A DNA stretch of 64,000 nt, taken from assembly GCA_017303635.1 (NCBI GenBank), contig JAFLCG010000008.1, positions 186,001-250,000 on the forward strand, read 5' to 3'. This document shows positions 17,253-25,012 of the stretch, one piece after another. The position numbers and the translations under genes are program-made. This stretch comes from Anaerolineae bacterium. GTDB lineage: Bacteria > Chloroflexota > Anaerolineae > Aggregatilineales > Phototrophicaceae. Under the pieces are notes generated by a model, which had not been told where the DNA came from, made no database searches, and was given only the letters and a program-made list of their open reading frames with translations. Each line of letters opens with the position of its first letter. The first letter of the stretch is position 1.

Positions 17253-17858
17253 CTATTCGTAGGGATAGGGATGGGGCGATAAGGCTGCCGGGAAGACATT
17301 TAGGTAGACCTCACTGAGGGGTAATTCCGCGCTGATGCTTTGCAGTGGAATCGCATCTTCCAACGAGCGATACTCGCGCAGAGTCCACACGCTGTCCTCA
17401 CCCCTATGATGCAACTCAGCATAGATGCGGTTCTGGTCGATCAACAGATAGTCAATCAAGGTCGGCGTTGTACGGTAACGCTCAAATTTGTCCGCCCGGT
17501 CATAACTGCCGGTCGTCCGTGACATCACTTCGATGACCAGCGCGAAATTGGTCAGAGCCGGTACTGGATCACGGGTTTTTGCGCGCTCACCGCACATAGC
17601 CACCGCATCTGGATAGAAGAAGCTGCCGTCTTTCGTCTTGACCAATTGATCGGACGTAGCGGTATGACAGCCGCGCCGGGCAATCTGACTATGCAAGAGC
17701 GCACCGATATTGCTGACAATCGATACATGATTTGGTTGCGAGCCAGACCTCATGTAAACCTCGCCATCGATATACTCATGGCGAAATTCACTTTGCGCTT
17801 CGTTGAGCATATAGGCGTCAACACTCATCCGATTGTGCCGTTGTTGAGAGGCGAACAT
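17253..17858 (-). CDS. Uma2 family (DUF820) putative endonuclease
   Basis: The 201-residue protein starts at the ATG at 17858 (GGAGGG just upstream; an earlier in-frame start adds an unrelated leader). It has the PD-(D/E)XK-like Uma2 pattern: RHEYIDGEVYMRSGSQPNHVSI, then FYPDAVAMC with the catalytic Asp, and FALVIEVMSRTTGSYDRADKFERY with the Glu. The family is widespread and multicopy in Chloroflexota and cyanobacteria, and its function is unproven. It lies between the membrane protein (1-base gap) and the glycosyltransferase. Confidence 0.85.
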   Translation of the reverse strand: MFASQQRHNRMSVDAYMLNEAQSEFRHEYIDGEVYMRSGSQPNHVSIVSNIGALLHSQIARRGCHTATSDQLVKTKDGSFFYPDAVAMCGERAKTRDPVPALTNFALVIEVMSRTTGSYDRADKFERYRTTPTLIDYLLIDQNRIYAELHHRGEDSVWTLREYRSLEDAIPLQSISAELPLSEVYLNVFPAALSPHPYPYE

Positions 17859-17859
17859 C

Positions 17860-18351
17860 TTACTGCCCTCCCAGCAACCGCTTCTTGCGTGCTTCCAGTG
17901 CCGCTGCCACCGCATCCGGTGAGGGAGCCTCTGCCTTCTTCGTCAGTTCCTGTTCACGGGCGCGGGCTTCGGCCTCGATCTGTTCAGGAGTCTTGATCTG
18001 GAAGTCCGTATCGAGCAGGGCGTCCTGTTTGGGAGCCTCGGCTTCTTTCAGACGTTCCTGACGTTCTTTGAGGGATGCATCGACTGGTGTGACCGTCGCG
18101 GTAGGGGCCACTGCAGGTTTGACCAGCGCGGTACCTTCGACCACGGTGGTGGCTTTCGGGGCCGGCTGCCGCCGGTTGAGTAAGCCCCGTACCACGCCCA
18201 TCAAATCATAATTGACCGAAAGCCGCCCCAGCACAAAGGCTGCTGCTGCCGTGATCAGAATCGGCACAATATTTGTGAGAAAGTTGATTGCCATCAGGCC
18301 AATGACCACCAGGGCCACCAGCAGCAGGACGGTTCGCAGCGAATTCCACAT
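17860..18351 (-). CDS. Hypothetical membrane-anchored protein
   Basis: About 163 residues with two N-terminal hydrophobic stretches (LRTVLLLVALVVIGLMAINFL, VPILITAAAAFVLGRLS) and a charged Lys/Glu/Ala-rich cytoplasmic tail, probably coiled coil, with LKERQERLKEAEAPK and EQIEAEARAREQELTKKAEA. The family is not recognised. The start is set at the ATG at 18351 because GGGAGG lies 9 bases upstream; an earlier TTG at 18369 is less convincing. It heads the leftward cluster. Confidence 0.65.
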   Translation of the reverse strand: MWNSLRTVLLLVALVVIGLMAINFLTNIVPILITAAAAFVLGRLSVNYDLMGVVRGLLNRRQPAPKATTVVEGTALVKPAVAPTATVTPVDASLKERQERLKEAEAPKQDALLDTDFQIKTPEQIEAEARAREQELTKKAEAPSPDAVAAALEARKKRLLGGQ

Positions 18352-18501
18352 GGGACTAAGCCTCCCCAATCATGTACAGCCGTGATTATACACGTTGGTC
18401 AGTAAATCCCTTGCGGCGAAAACTCGGTTCGGGGATACAATGGGTGGATACTCATAACAAGTTTCTCATTTTAATGATGATCAGCTTCACAGGGGGACAT
18501 C

Positions 18502-19428
18502 ATGCCGCGAGTGATTGACCCGCAGGATTTGCGCCAGATTCCGTTATTCCAGTTGCTGGATGATAACGAATTAGCAGCGCTCACCGACCAGCTTGAAGTG
18601 CGGAAGTACTGGAAAGGCCAGATGGTGTTCTGGCAGGGCTCGCCCGGTGATACCATGTTTCTCGTCCATTCAGGGCGGGTTGAACTCTATATCAAAGACA
18701 AAAACGGCGATGTCGTCAATCTGAATTGTGCAGAACCGGGCGATATGTTTGGTGAACTGGCTTTGCTCGATCAGCAGCCACGTTCTGCCAATGCCAAAGC
18801 CACGGCGGATACCACCTTGTTGGTGATCGACCAGAACGACTTGCGGCAGTTGTTCCAGGCTTATCCGGCAGCGGCATTTGACATCATGGCAATGCTCAGC
18901 CGGCGCATTAGGGAAGCGGATGTGCTCTTGAGTGAGCGGGTGGTTGCCCGGAATGTCAACGACGAGATGGTTACCGAACGGAGCATCAACCAGCGCTTGG
19001 CGGACTTCTTTTCCATGATCGCTGGGGATATGCGCTTCGTCTATGCCAGTGGTGTCTTTTTCGCAGTCTGGATTGTGTGGAATACCAATCTGATTCCGGG
19101 GCTGGCTGCCTTTGATCCTTTCCCGTTTGGTCTGCTGACGACGATTGTCTCGCTGGAAGCGATTTTCCTATCGACCTTTGTCCTGGTTAGCGCCAACCGC
19201 CAGGCCGAACGTGATAAAGTTCGCAACGACATTGAATATGAGATTAATGTCAAAGCCGAACTCGAAATTAAGGAACTGCACGATAAAGTAGATCGGTTGG
19301 AAGATCTGCTGGCTTCTCATCTGAACAAACTGGATTCCCGCATGACCGAGGTGAATACCAGCGTGCGGCAGGCCGCCCAGACTAGTCTCCCCCGCACCGT
19401 CAATGGCGAGGCGACTGATGTCTTTTGA
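18502..19428 (+). CDS. Cyclic-nucleotide-binding / DUF1003 membrane protein
   Basis: The 308-residue protein has an N-terminal cNMP-binding domain (about 1-130) with the phosphate-binding cassette GDMFGELALLDQQPRSANAKA. A DUF1003 domain follows with two membrane helices (VYASGVFFAVWIVWNT and TTIVSLEAIFLSTFVLVSANRQAERDK) and a C-terminal coiled coil. There is no DNA-binding helix-turn-helix, so it is a membrane effector rather than a CRP-type regulator. cAMP or c-di-nucleotide control of a membrane process is an inference. An AGGGGG site precedes the ATG. It is transcribed divergently from the 18351 gene. Confidence 0.85.
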   Translation: MPRVIDPQDLRQIPLFQLLDDNELAALTDQLEVRKYWKGQMVFWQGSPGDTMFLVHSGRVELYIKDKNGDVVNLNCAEPGDMFGELALLDQQPRSANAKATADTTLLVIDQNDLRQLFQAYPAAAFDIMAMLSRRIREADVLLSERVVARNVNDEMVTERSINQRLADFFSMIAGDMRFVYASGVFFAVWIVWNTNLIPGLAAFDPFPFGLLTTIVSLEAIFLSTFVLVSANRQAERDKVRNDIEYEINVKAELEIKELHDKVDRLEDLLASHLNKLDSRMTEVNTSVRQAAQTSLPRTVNGEATDVF

Positions 19429-19465
19429 GCGTTCAGCTTGGGAAGATCCCGTTGAGATAGAAAAT

Positions 19466-19481
19466 CGGAACAAATGTTCCG
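19466..19481. promoter_or_regulatory. SOS-box-like palindrome
   Basis: CGGAACAAATGTTCCG has seven-base arms and contains GAAC-N4-GTTC, the core of Gram-positive LexA/DinR boxes. The 21 bases 19461-19481 recur exactly, in reverse orientation, at 52416-52436. It lies 37 bases after the DUF1003 stop and about 215 bases before the next start. Confidence 0.5.
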
Positions 19482-19697
19482 TTTCTGCAGTGCGGCTTGT
19501 GATAAAGTGAGCTTAATCTCACCCCGCCTGTCGCCCATCTGATGCTGCTCTAGTGGACAGCCTGACCGAGTCAAATATGTCCATTGTGTCCAATATGTCC
19601 AGCATATGGGAGTTTTTGGGGCTGCCAACGGCAACCAACGCGCTCCAAAATCCGACGGCACACGTACTGACTTTGGAGTGACTGAGAACGACCTACT

Positions 19698-20270
19698 GTG
19701 AACGCTATCGCTACCCACGCTCCGGCTCGTGATTGGGCCGCCCTGACCGAAGCACTCACGAACGCTTTCCTGAGTCTGGATTTTTATGCTGCGTTGGAGA
19801 TCGCCCTGACCCGCGCACACGCCTTTATCCCAACCTGGGAGTCCCATCACCCGGAGGCGACCTGGGCGAAAGGGTTGCTGGTGTGGATCGTCTCCTATGG
19901 GGTCGCTCCGGCCAATTTACCTCAGGAGGCCGGGATGCCCCATAGCAGCCCCGGTGCAGCGAATTTCCAGCAGGCATTGATTGATCTGGCACGCGGCGTA
20001 GAAAAGCAGACCCCGCTGGAAAACCGCCTGCGCTTTCTGGCAAGTGCCGTCAGTCAAGTGATTGTGGCGGAACTCGCCGCCGCCTGGTATGCCGATCACC
20101 CTGAAGCCTGGGCGGAACAAAGCGAGCGCGGCGACGAGCTTGAACCGAATGGATTGACTGTTCGGCAGCGCATCTATCTCGACTTCTGGTACGATCCACA
20201 AACCGCCGCGCGGGATACGGCTGCCTGGCTGGAAGTTGCCGCAGCAGTGGAGCAGAAAAGCAGGCGTTAG
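19698..20270 (+). CDS. Hypothetical protein
   Basis: A 190-residue, mostly helical, soluble protein with many Ala/Trp residues (AALEIALTRAHAFIPTW, WAKGLLVWIVSYGVAPANLP, VIVAELAAAWYADHPEAWAE). There is no signal peptide and I recognise no family. It starts at GTG 19698 without an obvious ribosome site, so the start is tentative. It is followed 17 bases later by the L7/L12-like gene, probably in one transcript. The 270-base region before it holds the SOS-like palindrome and a triple TGTCCA repeat. Confidence 0.6.
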   Translation: MNAIATHAPARDWAALTEALTNAFLSLDFYAALEIALTRAHAFIPTWESHHPEATWAKGLLVWIVSYGVAPANLPQEAGMPHSSPGAANFQQALIDLARGVEKQTPLENRLRFLASAVSQVIVAELAAAWYADHPEAWAEQSERGDELEPNGLTVRQRIYLDFWYDPQTAARDTAAWLEVAAAVEQKSRR

Positions 20271-20287
20271 CGAAAGGATGAATCCGC

Positions 20288-20728
20288 ATGGTTATGACGG
20301 AAATCATCATCATTGTGATGGTGCTGATTGCCTTGGTCTGGTTTCTCCGATCAAGGGGTGGGACGACCAAGGCAACAATGGCTCCTGTTCAGTTAACCGA
20401 AGATGCCGCTTCAGCGCTGGCGGACTCGGTGGTGCAGGCCGCGTTGGATCGGGGTAACAAGATTGAGGCTATCAAGCGGGTCCGCCAGTTGACCGGCCTG
20501 GGTCTGAAAGAAGCCAAAGATCTGGTTGAAGCCTACCAGCGTAACCCGGATAGTGTTGTAGAAAAGAAGAAACGTCCGGTAAATGACCTCTCTGCCGATG
20601 GGGTCCGTGATCTGATCGAAGAAGGCAAGCTGGACGAAGCCACCGACCTCTACCGCCGCTTCGCCGGGGTCGATCAGTACACGGCGCAGGATGCCGTTGA
20701 AAAGCTGCGTAAGGAGATGGGCCAATAG
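20288..20728 (+). CDS. Membrane-anchored L7/L12 C-terminal-domain-like protein
   Basis: The 146-residue protein begins with a single membrane anchor (MTEIIIIVMVLIALVWFL). It then has a segment with the ribosomal protein L7/L12 C-terminal signature: GNKIEAIKRVRQLTGLGLKEAKDLVEAYQ. The end (VRDLIEEGKLDEATDLYRRFAGVDQYTAQDAVEKLRKEM) is a second helical pair. In L7/L12 this fold contacts translation factors; stand-alone membrane versions are known in annotation but have no established role. It ends 64 bases before the WD40 gene. Confidence 0.75.
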   Translation: MVMTEIIIIVMVLIALVWFLRSRGGTTKATMAPVQLTEDAASALADSVVQAALDRGNKIEAIKRVRQLTGLGLKEAKDLVEAYQRNPDSVVEKKKRPVNDLSADGVRDLIEEGKLDEATDLYRRFAGVDQYTAQDAVEKLRKEMGQ

Positions 20729-20792
20729 GCCGGGAATCCTATAGGTCAGGGGCAGACCATCGTCTATCGTAGAGTCGGGTTGAGGCTAAACG

Positions 20793-22703
20793 ATGGGACG
20801 CGCTTTAATGGTTAACACGGACAGACGCGCCACATGGCGTTTTTATGGTATTGCCTTCCTCTTGCTCACGCTGGTTGCGGCTTGCGCGCCGGCGGCTCCT
20901 CAATCGACTAATTCTGCTGAAGTGCCGATCCTCGCACCACAACAAACCCTCGGACGTGGTTGGATCACCAGTGTGGCTTATGCGCCTGATCAGACTGTGC
21001 TGGCGGTGGGCAGTTCCATCGGCACCTGGCTCTACGATGCCGCCGATCTCAAAGCTGAACCGCGCTTTCTGCCCGACCATACCGAACCGGTCAGCAGTCT
21101 GGCCTTTAGCCCGGATGGGGCGCTGCTGGCAACCGGCAGTTGGGATAATACAGTCGCACTTTGGGATATCGAAAATGCTGCCTTAGTCCGGACGCTGACG
21201 GGTCACACCAGTGATGTTAATGCCATTGCTTTCAGCCCGGATGGAGCCCTGTTGGCTTCCGGTGGTGTCGATAACACCATCCGCCTGTGGGATGTGAACA
21301 CCGGTGCCGAACAGACCACCCTGGAAGGGCATCTGGATGCGATCGAGAGTTTGGCCTTCAGCCCGGATGGAAAAACGCTGGTCAGTGGCAGCCGGGATTA
21401 CACGGCCAAGCTCTGGGATGTGGAAACGGGTGCCGAGTCGCGCACCCTGACCGGGCATAGCTACTGGGTGATGGCGGTCGCTTTTAGGCCCGATGGCGCT
21501 CAAGTGGTGACGGGCAGCGCCGATAACCCCGCTTTTGTCTGGGATGTGGAAACCGGCGAAAAAGCATCTGAGTTTCTTGGTCATGCCAATGGGATTACCG
21601 GCGCGCTTTGGTTGGATGAGACACGGGTGCTGACCGCCAGTCTGGACGGCACCGCCCAGGTCTGGGATGCAGCTACCGGAGCAGTCGAGCAACGCTATGG
21701 CGATGATAATCTCAGTTCCATTCGCTCGATAACGCTGGGGCGCACTGATGGACGGTTAGCGCTGGCCCGCCTGACGGGTACTGTCGATATGTGGTCCTCC
21801 AGCGGGGAATTGCTGGGCACGATGTCAGGTCATAGTGGAGCCGTCAACGGACTGGCCTTTAACGCTGACGGAACAGCACTAGCGGCGGGCAATGGCAATG
21901 TCATCTCCCCGGATAGCACCATCCGCGTCTGGGATGTGGCGTCTGGTACGGTGGCAGAGACATTGATCAGTCAGGATGGCAACATTAACAGTGTGGCTTT
22001 TAATCCCGCTGGCACTGAGTTGGTAGCTGGCACCGAGTTCGGTGTGGTGCAGGTTTGGGATTTGACCAGCGACCGCGCGCGTCAGCGCATTCCCGCCCAT
22101 ATTAACGATGTCCTGAGTGTGGCTTTTAGCCCGGATGGGACGCAGGTCGTTTCGGGTGGGGCGGATGCCAAAGTCCATCTGTGGGATGCAGCTACCGGGG
22201 AAGCCATCGGTGAAGGGGTGAAAGCCGAGCAGTCCTTCACCGTAGCCGAGGGGATGGTCGTTGCCTCCACCGGCTTTGAGGATCTGGTCAGGCTGCCGGA
22301 CTTGCAGAGCGAACTGGCCGCCAGCCTGGTCTGTTCCCCGGGCAGCGGGGTTTCCAGCATGGCACTCACGCCGGACCGTACCACCATGGCTTCCGCGATC
22401 TGGGACAAATCTATCCGCCTTTTTGATGTGGCGACTGTCACCGAGCGCGTTTCGCTGCTGGGGCACACGGATAGTATCCTGATTGTCGCTTTTAATGCTG
22501 ATGGCTCGCTGCTGGCTTCTGCCGGCGTGGATAAGACCGTGCGGCTGTGGGATGTTGCCACCGGGCGACCGCTGGCTGTGATGCAGGGCCATCTGGGTTG
22601 GGTGAACGCCCTCACCTTCAGCCCGGATGGTCGTACGCTGGCCTCCGGCGCTGATGATGGGACGGTGCGGTTGTGGGATGTGGGCAGCATCCTGCCGGAC
22701 TAA
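20793..22703 (+). CDS. WD40-repeat lipoprotein
   Basis: The 636-residue product has a lipoprotein signal (FYGIAFLLLTLVAAC, lipobox LVAAC) and then a chain of WD40 blades, at least eleven. Many contain FSPDGALLATGSWDNTVALWD-type sequence ending in WD. The repeats fill most of the protein as one or two beta propellers on the outer face of the membrane, probably a protein-interaction platform. The ATG at 20793 has GAGG about 7 bases upstream. It precedes the PPC-type secreted protein by 74 bases, and the two may work together. Confidence 0.88.
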   Translation: MGRALMVNTDRRATWRFYGIAFLLLTLVAACAPAAPQSTNSAEVPILAPQQTLGRGWITSVAYAPDQTVLAVGSSIGTWLYDAADLKAEPRFLPDHTEPVSSLAFSPDGALLATGSWDNTVALWDIENAALVRTLTGHTSDVNAIAFSPDGALLASGGVDNTIRLWDVNTGAEQTTLEGHLDAIESLAFSPDGKTLVSGSRDYTAKLWDVETGAESRTLTGHSYWVMAVAFRPDGAQVVTGSADNPAFVWDVETGEKASEFLGHANGITGALWLDETRVLTASLDGTAQVWDAATGAVEQRYGDDNLSSIRSITLGRTDGRLALARLTGTVDMWSSSGELLGTMSGHSGAVNGLAFNADGTALAAGNGNVISPDSTIRVWDVASGTVAETLISQDGNINSVAFNPAGTELVAGTEFGVVQVWDLTSDRARQRIPAHINDVLSVAFSPDGTQVVSGGADAKVHLWDAATGEAIGEGVKAEQSFTVAEGMVVASTGFEDLVRLPDLQSELAASLVCSPGSGVSSMALTPDRTTMASAIWDKSIRLFDVATVTERVSLLGHTDSILIVAFNADGSLLASAGVDKTVRLWDVATGRPLAVMQGHLGWVNALTFSPDGRTLASGADDGTVRLWDVGSILPD

Positions 22704-22777
22704 GCCGGAAACTGCCACTTGCCACCCGGCGCTCCAATTTGGACACTTACGCCTATCGGCTCATCCAAAGGACTGCC

Positions 22778-23959
22778 ATGCGCCGCACCTTCATTAGCTT
22801 CCTGTTTATGCTGGTCTGCGTCTTTGTGACTGCCGCGCAAGATCCGACTGGTGTACCTTTTATCGGGCCAATCGGTTTTGGTCAGACCGTTGAGGATACC
22901 CTGACCCCAGGGGCTTTTTTCGATTGGTGGCAGATCACGCTGCGCCGGGGAGATGCCATCCGGGTGGATATGCAAGCCTCTGGTGGCCTGGAACCCCTGC
23001 TTGGCCTGCTGAATGAAAATCAGGATTTGGTGGTTCGTGGTGAGGACGGTTTACCGGATAGCAGCGTCTTCATCACCTATGAAGCCGCTGCCGATGGCCT
23101 TTACACGATTGTGGCAACTCGGGTCGGCAATGCCAATGGTCAGAGCAGCGGTGCCTACAGCCTGCGCCTGCTGCTGCTCAATGCGGCCGTTCCCACCCCC
23201 GATGATCTGCAGGACGTCACGTTCCGCTGCCCGAATACGGCCGAAGTCGAAGCGACGACGGTGCTCAGCTTACGCTTGAGGGAAGACTTTTACCCTGATC
23301 TCAACTATCGCGTCACGGTATATGGAGTGGATGGTTTTATCCCGGTCATTCGGGTTGATCTTCCCGAGGTCGATACCCCGATTTCCTACTGCAATTTCAG
23401 CAATGAGCCGCTGGTGGGGGATCGCTTTACCCTGCCCGGTGAGGATGAGCAGACTGTGCCGGATACCGACCCGCTGACGGCGGCTGAGACGGATATTGGC
23501 GGTGTGAGCCAGATTGTCAACCTCACCATTGCCAGCCGGGATGGTGCAGCGGGGCGTTACATGCTGGTTTTGCAGGGCCTCCAGATCGAGCCGCAGCGTG
23601 ACCGCGATGTGATCGAAGTGGCCTTGGGGCCTCTGGTCGCACGGCAAGGTTCAGTCACAGCCTATATGGTTGGCGCTGCCGATAGCCGCCTTGACCCGTT
23701 CATCGCCACCGAAAATGAAGCTTTTACCTGTGATGATGCCGGTATACGTGCCTGCGAGAGCGTACCAGCAGCGACAGGTGCTGGAGTTGTGCAGCGGGGC
23801 GTCGATGGCAGTCAACGCATCCTGGTAGCAGATCGGTCGGACGCCGGGGTGATTCTCCAACCGGGTGAACCCGTGTGGCTGCCGCTCGAACTCCGCGCCC
23901 GTGAAGACCGCACACGCGGGGGCTACGCCCTCATCATCATCGGGGACTTGGCTCCCTAG
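22778..23959 (+). CDS. Secreted protein with PPC-like domain
   Basis: The 393-residue product starts at the ATG at 22778 (AAAGGA upstream) with the signal peptide RRTFISFLFMLVCVFVTAAQ. Next comes a bacterial pre-peptidase C-terminal-like region: GQTVEDTLTPGAFFDWWQITLRRGDAIRV, LLGLLNENQDLVV and GLYTIVATRVG. The remainder (about 150-393) repeats similar beta-rich themes and has a few cysteines (FRCPN, SYCNF, FTCDDAGIRACES). There is no protease domain, so it is likely an exported binding protein. It follows the WD40 lipoprotein gene on the same strand and is convergent with the iron-transport ATPase gene. Confidence 0.75.
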   Translation: MRRTFISFLFMLVCVFVTAAQDPTGVPFIGPIGFGQTVEDTLTPGAFFDWWQITLRRGDAIRVDMQASGGLEPLLGLLNENQDLVVRGEDGLPDSSVFITYEAAADGLYTIVATRVGNANGQSSGAYSLRLLLLNAAVPTPDDLQDVTFRCPNTAEVEATTVLSLRLREDFYPDLNYRVTVYGVDGFIPVIRVDLPEVDTPISYCNFSNEPLVGDRFTLPGEDEQTVPDTDPLTAAETDIGGVSQIVNLTIASRDGAAGRYMLVLQGLQIEPQRDRDVIEVALGPLVARQGSVTAYMVGAADSRLDPFIATENEAFTCDDAGIRACESVPAATGAGVVQRGVDGSQRILVADRSDAGVILQPGEPVWLPLELRAREDRTRGGYALIIIGDLAP

Positions 23960-23977
23960 AACCCGCTGATGGTTAGC

Positions 23978-25012
23978 TCATTTTCCATAGGCGATGACCG
24001 GCCCATGAACATCCAGCTTCACCGGGGTGCCGACCTTTAGATCGAGCCGTGCCCAGGTGCGGCAATCCAGCGACTCGCCACCGGGTAGGGCCAGTGTCAC
24101 GATTTGGTCATGCCCGAAGTAGCGGATGTGCTCGATGCAGGGGGCGTTAGCAGGCTGGCTCGTACTGGCTTCCAGCTTGATCTGTTCTGGTCGTACCAGG
24201 ACTTCTACTGGGCCATTACGCGGTACCCACAGCGGCAGCCGACCTAGCGCACATTCGACCTGCCCGCCAGAGGCGATACCCTGAACAAAGTTGGCTTCAC
24301 CCAGGAAGGCCGCGACTTCCCGGTTAACCGGACGCAGATAGACATCTTGTGGGGCGCCGATCTGCTGAAGTTTTCCACCTCGCATGACCGCGATCTGATC
24401 CCCAAGGCTGAGCGCTTCTTCCTGATCGTGCGTGACAAAGACGGCGGTCATACCGGTCTGCCGCAGAATCCGCCGCACTTCCTCACGCATTTCTTTCCGC
24501 AGGGCTGCATCCAGGTTCGAAAAGGGTTCATCCAGCAGGACCACCCCGGGGGAGGCAGCTAATGCCCGCGCCAGGGCAATGCGCTGCTGTTCCCCACCGG
24601 AGAGCTGATGCGGGTAGCGGTTGCCCATACTCTCCAACCCAACCAGCGCCAGCATCTCTTGGCTGCGCGCCTGGCGCTCACGAACGGGCGCACCGTTCAG
24701 GGCAAACTCGATGTTGGCGGCTGCTGTCAAATGAGGGAAGAGCGCATAATCCTGAAATACCATCCCCAGCCGACGGTCTTCCGGCTGGACGAAACGCTCC
24801 CGACTGGAGACCGTGACCCCATTGATGCTGATTTCCCCACTATCAGGCGTCTCCAACCCGGCGATCAAGCGCAGGGTGGTGGTTTTTCCACAACCGCTGG
24901 CACCTAACAACACCAGCAGCGTCCCTGGCTCGATACTAAAACTGACATCGTTGACAGCCTGTACTGATCCGAAGGTTTTGTGGATATGGTGTAGGCTGAT
25001 GGCAGGGGTCAT
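23978..25012 (-). CDS. Ferric-iron-type ABC transporter ATP-binding protein
   Basis: The 344-residue ATPase of the FbpC/PotA class has Walker A LLGASGCGKTTTLRL, signature LSGGEQQRIALARAL, Walker B VVLLDEPFSNLD, an H-loop VFVTHDQEEAL and a C-terminal TOBE-like regulatory part. It powers uptake of Fe3+ by the permease encoded just upstream. The ATG at 25012 overlaps the permease stop (ATGA), so the two are translationally coupled. An earlier in-frame start would add 39 residues with no ABC similarity. Confidence 0.92.
   Translation of the reverse strand: MTPAISLHHIHKTFGSVQAVNDVSFSIEPGTLLVLLGASGCGKTTTLRLIAGLETPDSGEISINGVTVSSRERFVQPEDRRLGMVFQDYALFPHLTAAANIEFALNGAPVRERQARSQEMLALVGLESMGNRYPHQLSGGEQQRIALARALAASPGVVLLDEPFSNLDAALRKEMREEVRRILRQTGMTAVFVTHDQEEALSLGDQIAVMRGGKLQQIGAPQDVYLRPVNREVAAFLGEANFVQGIASGGQVECALGRLPLWVPRNGPVEVLVRPEQIKLEASTSQPANAPCIEHIRYFGHDQIVTLALPGGESLDCRTWARLDLKVGTPVKLDVHGPVIAYGK

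Noticed and set aside
19577..19681. 34-codon small frame starting at the TGTCCA repeats
   Set aside because: No ribosome site, repeat-rich start and no recognisable sequence; most likely chance.
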